Source of the DNA: Filibacter tadaridae
Lineage (GTDB): Bacteria; Bacillota; Bacilli; Bacillales_A; Planococcaceae
DNA length: 64,000 bases
Assembly: GCF_900609045.1 (NCBI RefSeq)
Contig: NZ_UXAV01000042.1
Span: 558,001-622,000, forward strand
Reading direction: 5' to 3'
The number at the start of each line of letters is the position of its first letter. The first letter of the stretch is position 1. Positions 1-7,910 of this stretch are shown here, piece after piece. The notes under the pieces were generated by a model. It was not told the origin of the DNA. It searched no databases and saw only the letters and a list, made by a program, of their open reading frames with translations. A program made the position numbers and the translations under genes.

Positions 1-633
1 GTAATCGTTGTCGTTTCAGCGATTGGACGCCTTGGTGATCCGTACGCAACGGACAGCCTTTTACGTATTACGGATGCCTTTACCACTGCCAAGGCAGCGA
101 GTGATCTCGCAGCATCATGTGGAGAACTAATCGGAGCAGCTGTCCTATCAGCGGAGTTAATACGGGCCGGTGTCCCCAATACCGTACTGCACGGTATACA
201 AGCAGGTATTTTAACTTCCGGGGATTTCGGTGACGGTACAATCACCAAAATCGATACTACTACTATAAGTAAGCATCTTAATGTAACGGATTGTATAATC
301 ATACCCGGTTTTCAAGGAATGGATGAAGACGGATACGTAATGACTCTTGGTCGAGGTGGCAGTGACTTAACTGCTATCGCCCTTGCCGCTGGATTACAAG
401 CTTTGCACACTGAGTTTTTTAAAGATGTCCCTGGAGTGATGACGCATGATCCCCATGAAGTAGCCACTAGTCGCAAGTTTGATTCATTAACATTTGACGA
501 ATTTCTACCCTTACTCGATTGTGATAAACCTATTATTCAAAAACGCGCCGCACTTCATGCATTAGAAACAGCGATTCCACTTTATATTCGAGGAATCGCT
601 GGTACAGAGACTGGAACCTGGATATACCCTTAA
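1..633 (+). CDS. Aspartokinase-type kinase domain, 5' end outside window, no ACT domains
   Basis: The reading frame is open from base 1 and gives 210 residues of an amino-acid kinase fold. It starts inside the VVVSAIGRLGDPYATDSLL region, which closely resembles the DapG/aspartokinase I motif, and continues with GRGGSDLTAIALAAG and FKDVPGVMTHDPHEV, the usual substrate and nucleotide loops. Family members phosphorylate aspartate as the first step to lysine, diaminopimelate, threonine and methionine. The frame stops right after the end of the kinase domain (IPLYIRGIAG...). Normal aspartokinases carry about 150 more residues with two ACT domains that sense lysine or threonine, and these are missing. 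The stop overlaps that of the convergent ylbC gene. It may be a paralogue without feedback control or a kinase with another substrate. The N-terminal roughly 40 residues are not visible. Confidence 0.8.
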   Translation, partial: VIVVVSAIGRLGDPYATDSLLRITDAFTTAKAASDLAASCGELIGAAVLSAELIRAGVPNTVLHGIQAGILTSGDFGDGTITKIDTTTISKHLNVTDCIIIPGFQGMDEDGYVMTLGRGGSDLTAIALAAGLQALHTEFFKDVPGVMTHDPHEVATSRKFDSLTFDEFLPLLDCDKPIIQKRAALHALETAIPLYIRGIAGTETGTWIYP

Positions 634-1715
634 AAAGTACCAGGTCCCTTTTCTTCTTTTTTATCTTCAACCATACGTATGAAGTCCTGCGTATAGTATC
701 GTCCATAAGCACCAGTCCCAATATGCGTGAAGCCTTCTTCCAAAAGCACTTTTCGGTGTTCAGGAGAATTTAACCAACCATGAACGACTTCAATCGCATC
801 GACATAATTGGTAGCAATATTCTCGCCTGCCTGCTTATGTTCTATCGAAGATTCTTTAAGTCTTTCTGCTAAATTCCCCACCTGAGGTGAGTCATTGGAA
901 AAGTAGTTTTCAAGTGCCATTTCTTTACTATGTTCTCTCGCTAATATGTTAAGGCTATAATTTCTTTCGAGCTTATTTACATCGTGCTTTTCACGTATAA
1001 TATTCGATAGCTCAAAAATTTGCCGTTCCATCGCACGGTCCACTTCAGCTTGGACCGTAGACGATGGGTATTTTTTGCTGATCATTTCACCCCTATACGC
1101 CATGTCATACGGTTGGTGAGTAACAAGCGTTAACGGATCAATAAACCGGACCCCTTCAAGTTTTCCATCAATGCCATCAATATACAGTTGTGCGTATACA
1201 TCCTTAAACGTTACAAGTATACGATTTTTAACATCTTCGCTGTTTAATGAAAATGTATACATATTGTCATCGATTTGAACATCAACTTCAGTTTCAACAA
1301 TGGAGAAACGGTAAATATCTTTCACGTCTTGACCGACTTCAAAAGGACTAACATCTGAATTTATAGCTGAACTATATATTTGATTTACTTTCTGTTTTTC
1401 GACACCTGCCATAAATTGAATTTGCCCTAAATAAATCCACCAATCATATCCATATAGTGAAGGCTCAATTCGATCAGGTTTTCCCATCTTCTCAATCAGC
1501 AAATCTACATCTTTCCCGACAAAAGAGGATATTCCATCTTCAGGACGTGAAGTTTGTGGCATGGGGCTGCCAGTACCGTTCCCAGGAACCGGGATTGCAG
1601 TACTTCGTTTCACTGGAGATTCAAGCAAATCATTTTCCTGAACACGATCATCCATATAATAAAAAAGAACTAGTACGATGCCGAGTAAAAGAGCTATTTT
1701 CCAAATGACTTTCAT
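630..1715 (-). CDS. ylbC: YlbC-like membrane-anchored CAP/SCP-domain protein
   Basis: 361 residues. An N-terminal membrane segment (about residues 5-20, IALLLGIVLVLFYY) is followed by a CAP-associated N-terminal domain (about 60-200) and a C-terminal CAP/SCP domain (about 235-345) with AREHSKEMA, GENIA and the SPEHRKVLL block. The family is extracellular or membrane-tethered; the biochemical role of YlbC is not established. It follows the cta operon neighbourhood as in B. subtilis. The start at 1715 has AGGGG six bases upstream. The stop codon shares bases with the convergent upstream gene, so no separate terminator lies between them. Confidence 0.8.
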   Translation of the reverse strand: MKVIWKIALLLGIVLVLFYYMDDRVQENDLLESPVKRSTAIPVPGNGTGSPMPQTSRPEDGISSFVGKDVDLLIEKMGKPDRIEPSLYGYDWWIYLGQIQFMAGVEKQKVNQIYSSAINSDVSPFEVGQDVKDIYRFSIVETEVDVQIDDNMYTFSLNSEDVKNRILVTFKDVYAQLYIDGIDGKLEGVRFIDPLTLVTHQPYDMAYRGEMISKKYPSSTVQAEVDRAMERQIFELSNIIREKHDVNKLERNYSLNILAREHSKEMALENYFSNDSPQVGNLAERLKESSIEHKQAGENIATNYVDAIEVVHGWLNSPEHRKVLLEEGFTHIGTGAYGRYYTQDFIRMVEDKKEEKGPGTF

Positions 1716-1769
1716 TTTTACCCCTACTTTCTTTTCTCATAGGTTTAACAAGCATATCATTTACGAATA

Positions 1770-1834
1770 CTTGATATGTTGAAATAAGGAATTCCATTGG
1801 ATATGCTATGGCGTTAGAGGATGCCATCCGCCAC
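1770..1834 (-). repeat. Dispersed repeat R3, degenerate minus-strand copy
   Basis: Read on the minus strand, the stretch has a GGATGGCATCC-like start, an ACGCC block, then CAATGGAATTC and TTATTTCAACATAT. The same order of blocks occurs on the plus strand at 17294-17335 and 53390-53447. The match is by eye and imperfect. Confidence 0.45.
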
Positions 1835-1918
1835 AAGCCAGACATCTTCACCGTCAGTATTATGGTTTTGGCAATCTTTTGTAAGATGCCTACGTTCAGT
1901 TTATATAAAGCGAAACTT

Positions 1919-2110
1919 CAATCAGTGGGGGGTTTTCTTCTCCCCACTGATTGTTTAAGGAACTTAGGCTAAGAACGCCACGTCCTGTGGCAATGCCTAA
2001 GTAACCAACATCCTGTTGGCCCGAGCCATTCGGGCTTTTACGGGCAGTTGATCCCCCACTTATTCTTCTTAGTTTCTCGAAGACTTGAAGTTGGGGGTCT
2101 TACTGCCCGT
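1919..2110 (+). mobile_element. IS200/IS605-like non-autonomous element or structured repeat, copy 1
   Basis: No coding frame was found. On the left is a perfect 12-bp inverted repeat, CAATCAGTGGGG (1919-1930) with CCCCACTGATTG (1942-1953). The core holds a stem ACTTAGGC (1962-1969)/GCCTAAGT (1995-2002) that encloses hairpin GCCAC-GTCCT-GTGGC (1977-1991). Next come hairpin CCAAC-ATCCT-GTTGG (2005-2019) and a GCCCGA/TCGGGC hairpin. On the right is a long imperfect hairpin, 2040-2061 with 2088-2110, containing CCCCCACTT and AAGTTGGGGG. End hairpins of this type are usual in IS200/IS605 right ends. The core recurs at 53226-53308 with compensating base changes. No transposase or TnpB is nearby. 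Confidence 0.55.
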
Positions 2111-2309
2111 TAATGCGGGATAAATAGTCATTTGATAAACGTGTATCGTAATTGTAAGGTCTCTACATTATACTTCGGCAACTTACGAAAGATAATAAGG
2201 ATTTAATTTTTTTAGTGACACAATGTTGCCATTGCAACTACGTACGATTTGTTCTATTATTGATAAGTATAGGGAAATGGCTGAAAGATATCTAAGGAGG
2301 ATTTTAACT

Positions 2310-2675
2310 ATGTATATTGAAAATACTGGCATTGAAAATATTGTTGCCGATTTATCAGTGCTTGATGAAATTATGTCCAAGCATGATTTAATAAGAGCGG
2401 GTCAATGGGACTACGAACGCGTAACATATGATAAAAAATATGTTATTAAAGAAGGCACATACTACTTACGTGTATTTGGTTTCACACCTGATGGCGATGT
2501 TGATACGCGTGATGCAATTATGCATCTGAAGAAGCCTGCTCTTGGTAAACATTATTATCCCCATGGTGTTGAGTACGGTGAAGATGAAATCTTCCCTGAA
2601 AGTCTTGTCAAGGATTGTGTCGCAACTTTGAAAGCAGTCCAAGCAGAAGTACAACCCCATAACTTAAAAAAGTAA
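2310..2675 (+). CDS. yugN: YugN-like family protein
   Basis: 121 residues. The start at 2310 follows TAAGGAGG with good spacing; an in-frame ATG at 2223 has no ribosome-binding site and lies in non-coding-looking DNA. The body (RAGQWDYERVTYDKKY, GTYYLRVFGF, GKHYYPHGVEYGE, FPESLVK) matches the Bacillales YugN-like family, a small cytosolic protein of unknown function. It is transcribed alone and is followed at once by a terminator. Confidence 0.85.
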   Translation: MYIENTGIENIVADLSVLDEIMSKHDLIRAGQWDYERVTYDKKYVIKEGTYYLRVFGFTPDGDVDTRDAIMHLKKPALGKHYYPHGVEYGEDEIFPESLVKDCVATLKAVQAEVQPHNLKK

Positions 2676-2690
2676 TTGATAATCAAATGT

Positions 2691-2721
2691 ACCGAAGAAC
2701 ATTTAGTTCTTCGGTTTTTTC
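2691..2721 (+). terminator. Terminator after yugN
   Basis: CCGAAGAAC/GTTCTTCGG stem of 9 bp with a five-base loop, followed by TTTTTT. Confidence 0.9.
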
Positions 2722-2784
2722 ATCTATTCAATTCCACAAACATTGGTTATAATGAAACTATTGAATGGTATGGAGGAATGGTTC

Positions 2785-3843
2785 TTGGCTAAATGGCTCA
2801 CAAAACGCAACTTTATTTTTGCAGTAAGTATTATTATTTTTATTCTTGTATTAATATTTATTATCCCCGTTTCAATCCCTATAATATTAGCACTTTTGAC
2901 TGCATTACTGATAGACCCACTTGTTCGGCTTACAGAAAAAAAGTTTAAATGGCAACGAAAAGTATCCGTCATATCAGTTTTTATATTCATTCTTGCTATT
3001 TTAGCATCAACAATTTATTATACCGTTACTCAACTCATCGGAAGGATTATCCAGTTTACGAAAGACGCACCTGAATACTTCAACTCATTATCAGGCGTTT
3101 GGATTGATGCGCAAAGTAAATTGTTCCATTATACATCAGGTATGCCGGATGATGTAGTAATTGCGATTAAACATGAATTCAAAAACATTTTTGAATCTAT
3201 ACGAGAATCTATATTGAACTTGCTGAGCTATGAAAAAATAACAGCTCTCATGACAGAGATTCCAAACTTCCTTGTTAGTTTAATCGTTTATATCATTGCA
3301 TTATTTTTATTTATGCTAGAGCTTCCAGAATTGAAGAAAATGCTATTCAGACATTTTACGACTTCAACAGCAGAAAAGGTACGCTTCATGATTCTAAAGT
3401 TAAATGCTGTCATATTCGGCTTCATGAAAGCACAATTCCTTGTAAGTCTGATTATACTAGCAGTAACATTTGTTGCACTACTTATTATTGTACCTGAATA
3501 TGCAATTGTGATGTCACTTGTCATTTGGATTATTGATGTTATTCCGATACTTGGATCGATTATTGTACTCGCTCCATGGTCGCTATATCAATTCATAAGT
3601 GGCGATGTGGCATTGGGAACAAAACTTGCTATATTAGCAGTGGTGTTACTACTTATACGAAGAATTGTCGAACCAAAGGTTATGGGTTCACAAATCGGAT
3701 TATCACCCTTGCCAACGCTTATCGCAATGTTTATAGGCCTGAAGCTAATTGGTTTCTTAGGATTTTTCCTCGGCCCGCTTATAGTCATTTTATTTACCAC
3801 TGCACGTGAAGCCGGAATCATTAAAATGAATTTCAGGATCTGA
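2785..3843 (+). CDS. AI-2E-family/YtvI-type integral membrane protein
   Basis: 352 residues from a TTG start at 2785, which has GGAGG eight bases upstream; the upstream ATG at 2743 has no such site. The architecture is typical of the AI-2E transporter superfamily: two N-terminal membrane helices (about 12-55), a third, a soluble stretch (about 90-165), then five or six more helices including IIDVIPILGSIIVLAPW and the C-terminal GFLGFFLGPLIVILFTTARE. Some Bacillales relatives (YtvI) are sporulation membrane proteins, others are Na+/H+ antiporters or exporters of unknown cargo. Family membership is firm; the specific role is not. Confidence 0.8.
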   Translation: MAKWLTKRNFIFAVSIIIFILVLIFIIPVSIPIILALLTALLIDPLVRLTEKKFKWQRKVSVISVFIFILAILASTIYYTVTQLIGRIIQFTKDAPEYFNSLSGVWIDAQSKLFHYTSGMPDDVVIAIKHEFKNIFESIRESILNLLSYEKITALMTEIPNFLVSLIVYIIALFLFMLELPELKKMLFRHFTTSTAEKVRFMILKLNAVIFGFMKAQFLVSLIILAVTFVALLIIVPEYAIVMSLVIWIIDVIPILGSIIVLAPWSLYQFISGDVALGTKLAILAVVLLLIRRIVEPKVMGSQIGLSPLPTLIAMFIGLKLIGFLGFFLGPLIVILFTTAREAGIIKMNFRI

Positions 3844-3887
3844 TAAAACCGAATAATACAGTGGGACCTTCCTTTCCCAACTATTAA

Positions 3888-3923
3888 AAGACACTACCAC
3901 AAATTCGGTAGCGTCTTTTTTTA
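3888..3923 (+). terminator. Terminator between the permease and ctaG
   Basis: AAAAGACACTACC pairs with GGTAGCGTCTTTTTTT across a short loop. It has A and T tracts on both sides and probably serves both convergent genes. Confidence 0.85.
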
Positions 3924-3964
3924 TACCTGGAATCATTTGAAAAAAGTGTCTGGTTTACGTTTGT

Positions 3965-4894
3965 TTATAATCCATGTGTATACATTTTTTGTCGTTCCAA
4001 CAAATCTTTACGTGTGATTTCATCTGCATTTTTCTGTTCATCTTTGTGCCATCTAAGAAACTCTGTACCAATCACAACAACATAAACAATTTCCTGGAAC
4101 ACTTTCATAATAATGCCGCCCAATTGCTGATCGTATACAGTTGGTGTATTGATGAACAACTCGGGTCCTGAAATATTTAATCCTGCAAGTGAATTGAGTG
4201 TATTGGCAGGTACACATAATGCCATCGCCTGTAACCATGCTTCCCCACTGCTATATGTCTCATAGACAGGCACATCTACGAATATGATCAGCGCACAAGC
4301 AGGGGTAATTAGAAGTGCACTTAAAATGACATAACCGATTTTTTTCAAGCCAACAATTTTGGGCTGTCCGTTTAATGAGTTCGTAATCGGCCACCAGAAA
4401 AAAAGCGCCGCAATGAAAAGTGTCACAGTGAAAATTGTGTGTAGCACTGGACTTAACTTCACATTATCCAAGATAAGTGGATAGTGATAAAGGGAAAACA
4501 TAAAACTGAATACGACCAAAGCAACTAAGGGCTTCGTCAGTACGCCTAGTATCTTATTCAGAATGGTAACGTCAAAAATCTTTTTCCAGATCCAATTAGG
4601 AAGACCTAGTATGATGAATGGAGCAATTACGAGTAATAGAAATGCCATTTGCACCATATGAACAGCAAACAAAATATGGCCAAGCAAGTCTACTGGTGAT
4701 CCCTTTACAGCATATAAAAGAATCATTCCCATTAAGAAAAAACTGATTTGTTTCGGAGTAACGGGTTCTGTATCTTTAAAATGATGCCGCCATTTCATTG
4801 TAAGTAAAAAATAGAACGCAATGCCAACTACGATTAATAACAAAAACCAAGGACTCCATAAAGCCCGGAATCCGAATATGCTTATAGGCAACAT
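3965..4894 (-). CDS. ctaG: Cytochrome c oxidase assembly factor CtaG
   Basis: 309 residues from the chosen start. An open frame extends to 5014, but the ATG at 4894 has GAAGGAG eight bases upstream and gives the family-like N-terminus MLPISIFGFRALWSPWF. The protein has about seven membrane helices, including HMVQMAFLLLVIAPF and SLYHYP with conserved histidines, as in the Caa3_CtaG family. CtaG is needed for assembly of the copper centres of caa3 oxidase in the membrane. It is the last gene of the cta cluster but is separated from ctaF by a terminator at 4985-5025. Confidence 0.9.
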   Translation of the reverse strand: MLPISIFGFRALWSPWFLLLIVVGIAFYFLLTMKWRHHFKDTEPVTPKQISFFLMGMILLYAVKGSPVDLLGHILFAVHMVQMAFLLLVIAPFIILGLPNWIWKKIFDVTILNKILGVLTKPLVALVVFSFMFSLYHYPLILDNVKLSPVLHTIFTVTLFIAALFFWWPITNSLNGQPKIVGLKKIGYVILSALLITPACALIIFVDVPVYETYSSGEAWLQAMALCVPANTLNSLAGLNISGPELFINTPTVYDQQLGGIIMKVFQEIVYVVVIGTEFLRWHKDEQKNADEITRKDLLERQKMYTHGL

Positions 4895-4984
4895 AGCCAT
4901 CGCTCCTTCAGATAAGTCTTTATCCATTATATAACTAACAGCGTGGTAACTCAATGAACGAACTATGACATTTATGAATAGATA

Positions 4985-5025
4985 GCAAAAAGCCTGTGTG
5001 AGATAAATCTCCACAGGCTTTTTTC
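4985..5025 (-). terminator. Hairpin terminator between ctaF and ctaG
   Basis: AAAAAGCCTGTG pairs with CCACAGGCTTTTTT just after the ctaF stop. It should cut or reduce read-through into ctaG, which then depends on partial read-through or on a promoter inside 4895-4985. Confidence 0.85.
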
Positions 5026-5026
5026 C

Positions 5027-5374
5027 TTACCACCAAACAATTGCTACAAAAGTTAAAACGATTAGAAATGCGAACAATGCTCCAGTATACATGAACATCA
5101 TTGGAATCCCATGTCCTTTTTCACTCATATGCATGAAGAAATACAGCTGTAAACCAACCTGTACTGCAGCAAATAAGAGAAGGATCGGAATAACAAAATA
5201 CTCGGAGAATCCAGCCACTCCCGAATTATAAGCCATAACCATTGTAAATGAAATCAGTGTTAGGAAAATCATCAATGCGAACATCATAATTTGATTGCGC
5301 ATTGATTTCTTTGCACGTCTCTGTCCTAAATTAAATTCAGCAGGCGACTTTTTATATACCTGAACTTCTGCCAT
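5027..5374 (-). CDS. ctaF: Cytochrome c oxidase subunit IV (CtaF)
   Basis: 115 residues with three membrane helices (about 29-50, 58-78, 90-112), the form of the small subunit IV of Bacillus caa3 oxidase. It stabilises the haem-copper core in the membrane. It begins one base after the end of ctaE and so is translated with it. The next 40 bases form a terminator. Confidence 0.93.
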   Translation of the reverse strand: MAEVQVYKKSPAEFNLGQRRAKKSMRNQIMMFALMIFLTLISFTMVMAYNSGVAGFSEYFVIPILLLFAAVQVGLQLYFFMHMSEKGHGIPMMFMYTGALFAFLIVLTFVAIVWW

Positions 5375-5375
5375 A

Positions 5376-6002
5376 TCAACCTATCACTCCCATCAAATAG
5401 ACTACAGTGAAGATGAATACCCAGACAACGTCGATGAAATGCCAATACAGAGAGAATGTATAATACTTCGAAGCATTATACAAATTCAGTCCGCGTTTCG
5501 CATTACGGATAAGTAATAGCGTAATCCATACAAGGCCGATTGCAACGTGGAAACCGTGCGTTCCGACTAATGTAAAGAATGCTGAACTAAATGCACTACT
5601 GTCAAATGTGAATCCTTCTTTAACATAGTGTACAAACTCATACACTTCAAGACCAATGAACCCTAGTCCGAGCAATGCTGTGATTGCAAGCCATAATTGC
5701 ATTTTCTTGAAGTTGAAGTTTTTCATGTGATACATCGCATATACACTTGTAAGTGAAGAAGTTAATAGAAGCATCGTCATCACAAATACAAGTGGTAATT
5801 CAAATAACTCTTGCGTCGTATGTTCATAACCAGCCGGTCCTTTGTTTTTCAATGCGATATATGTCGCAAAAAGTGTTGCAAAGAGAACAGTTTCCCCACC
5901 AAGGAAGAGCCAAAAGCCGACGAATTTATTTTTGGCTTCATGAGTAGCTCGTTCCGGATGATCTGGCCATGTTTCAGGGGTGAATTTTTTGTTTAAATCC
6001 AT
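5376..6002 (-). CDS. ctaE: Cytochrome c oxidase subunit III (CtaE)
   Basis: 208 residues, five membrane helices. FVGFWLFLGGETVLFATLFATY and the terminal SLYWHFIDVVWVFIFTVVYL are the subunit III signatures, and VGTHGFHVAIGLVWI is also present. Subunit III supports proton pumping stability of the caa3 complex. Its ATG overlaps the ctaD stop by one base (TAATG), so translation is coupled. Confidence 0.96.
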   Translation of the reverse strand: MDLNKKFTPETWPDHPERATHEAKNKFVGFWLFLGGETVLFATLFATYIALKNKGPAGYEHTTQELFELPLVFVMTMLLLTSSLTSVYAMYHMKNFNFKKMQLWLAITALLGLGFIGLEVYEFVHYVKEGFTFDSSAFSSAFFTLVGTHGFHVAIGLVWITLLLIRNAKRGLNLYNASKYYTFSLYWHFIDVVWVFIFTVVYLMGVIG

Positions 6003-7876
6003 TAGTTGCGACCCCCTTTTTGTTTCAAATCTCGTTCAATATCTGCTTTTTTAACATAATAACCTAAATCGTCTTTCAAAGAACGTGTAGCCATCGATGC
6101 GAAAGTCACAAATAATCCAAAGATAAGAAGTGGAAGGCCCCATGCTTCTTCTGCATGGAACATTGCGCCAAAACCGCCGATGAATAATCCAAAGGACATA
6201 ATCATTGGAATGATTGAGCCGTTTGGCATGTGAATATCTTGTACAGGTTCAGCGGCAGTAAATCCAGATTTGTTACCTTCCATTTTTTCAATCCAAACTG
6301 TGTCAAGTCCGCGGACAAGTGGCGTTTGGGCAAAGTTATAGAATTTAGGTGGTGATTCGATTGCCCATTCAAGTGTACGTCCGTCTCCCCATGGGTCATT
6401 ACCAACACGTACATTTTTAACAGATGTGATGATGATGTTAATGATAAGGACAAGAATCCCAAGTCCCATTAACAAAGCACCAACTGAACTGATCACGTTT
6501 GCTAAGTTCCAGCCTTGACCATCCATAAACGTAAAGACGCGACGTGGCATTCCCCAGAAGCCCAACCAGTGTTGGATAAGGAACGTCATATGGAAACCAA
6601 TCAAGAAAAGTGCAAACGTAATTTTACCAAGTGGTTCGTTTAACATTGTACCGAACATTTTTGGCCACCAGTAATGTGTTCCAGCCAAAATTCCAAGTAC
6701 AACTCCACCAACGATTACATAGTGGAAATGAGCTATAACAAAATAAGTATCATGTAATTGATAATCAAGTGGTGCAGATCCTAACATAACACCCGTTACT
6801 CCACCCATTACAAATGATGGAATAAATGAAATTGCATAAAGCATTGGTGTTGTCATTTTAATACTACCGCCCCACATGGTGAGGAGCCAGTTAAATATTT
6901 TTACACCAGTTGGTATGGCGATTGCCATAGTCGATACTGAGAAAATCGCGTTTGCTGTCGGCCCAAGTCCTACTGTAAACATATGGTGAGCCCAAACCAT
7001 AAATCCCAAGAATCCGATTAGAACGGTAGCAAATACCATTGCTGCATAACCAAACAGACGTTTACGTGAGAACATAGGAATTATTTCTGAGAATATACCA
7101 AATGCCGGTAAAATGAGAATATATACTTCTGGGTGACCAAATATCCAGAAAATATGCTCCCAAATTATTGTATTACCACCCATTGTATGATCAAAGAAAT
7201 TACCCCCGAACATTCTATCGAATGTCAAGAAGAATAATCCGACCGTAAGTGGTGGGAATGCAAAAAGAATCATTGCTGAAGCCACTAACGTAGTCCAACT
7301 AAAGAGCGGCATACGCATATAGGTCATACCCGGAGCACGCATTGTAATAATCGTTACGAGGAAGTTAATGCCCCCGATTAGTGTACCCCCACCGGCTATT
7401 TGTAGCCCGATTGCATAGAAGTCGATTCCGTGTCCTTCAGAAGCGATGGAAAGCGAAGCATAAGAAGTCCATCCTGCATCAGGTACCTGACCGAAAAGCC
7501 AAGAAACGTTCAAGAATAATCCTCCGAAGAAGAACATCCAAAAACCTAGAGAGTTTAGAAATGGAAACGCAACGTCACGCGCACCAATTTGGAGCGGCAT
7601 TACTACGTTCATAAAACCGATTAAGATCGGCATGGCTGCAAGGAAGATCATCGTCGTTCCATGCATGGTAATAATTTCATTAAAAAGACCGGCACTGACG
7701 AAATCGTTATTAGGTTTTAGAAGTTGTATACGAATAATCAACGCTTCGATACCGCCGATTACGAAGAAGATTCCTCCACCAAGAAGATAAAGAATCCCGA
7801 TCTTCTTATGGTCGACTGTTGTCAACCAGTCCCATAACGTTGCGCCAAAGCCTCTTTTTTGAGCAACTGAACTCAC
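6002..7876 (-). CDS. ctaD: Cytochrome c oxidase subunit I (CtaD)
   Basis: 624 residues with about 14 membrane helices. The haem and copper ligands can be seen: MHGTTMIFLAAMP for low-spin haem, FGHPEVYILILPAFG with the CuB histidine and the cross-linked Tyr, and HDTYFVIAHFHYVIVGG with the haem histidine pair. WAHHMFTVG supplies the other CuB histidines. It is the catalytic subunit of the proton-pumping caa3 oxidase that reduces O2 to water. It follows ctaC by 34 bases with a GGAGG-type site. Confidence 0.98.
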   Translation of the reverse strand: MSSVAQKRGFGATLWDWLTTVDHKKIGILYLLGGGIFFVIGGIEALIIRIQLLKPNNDFVSAGLFNEIITMHGTTMIFLAAMPILIGFMNVVMPLQIGARDVAFPFLNSLGFWMFFFGGLFLNVSWLFGQVPDAGWTSYASLSIASEGHGIDFYAIGLQIAGGGTLIGGINFLVTIITMRAPGMTYMRMPLFSWTTLVASAMILFAFPPLTVGLFFLTFDRMFGGNFFDHTMGGNTIIWEHIFWIFGHPEVYILILPAFGIFSEIIPMFSRKRLFGYAAMVFATVLIGFLGFMVWAHHMFTVGLGPTANAIFSVSTMAIAIPTGVKIFNWLLTMWGGSIKMTTPMLYAISFIPSFVMGGVTGVMLGSAPLDYQLHDTYFVIAHFHYVIVGGVVLGILAGTHYWWPKMFGTMLNEPLGKITFALFLIGFHMTFLIQHWLGFWGMPRRVFTFMDGQGWNLANVISSVGALLMGLGILVLIINIIITSVKNVRVGNDPWGDGRTLEWAIESPPKFYNFAQTPLVRGLDTVWIEKMEGNKSGFTAAEPVQDIHMPNGSIIPMIMSFGLFIGGFGAMFHAEEAWGLPLLIFGLFVTFASMATRSLKDDLGYYVKKADIERDLKQKGGRN

Positions 7877-7910
7877 TTTGTTTACCTCCTCTTCAATTTC
7901 ACGATACGTA

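Noticed and set aside
1648-1851. 67-codon minus-strand frame upstream of ylbC
   Set aside because: It overlaps the ylbC start in another frame, has no good ribosome-binding site and lies partly in a repeat.
1800-1960. Remnant of a transposase or tnpB gene beside the IS200/IS605-like element
   Set aside because: A frame can be read through 1816-1970, but it shows none of the TnpB or TnpA motifs and crosses the end hairpin.
4895-5014. N-terminal extension of ctaG
   Set aside because: It has no ribosome-binding site, runs into the terminator after ctaF and is not found in the family; the ATG at 4894 is well placed.
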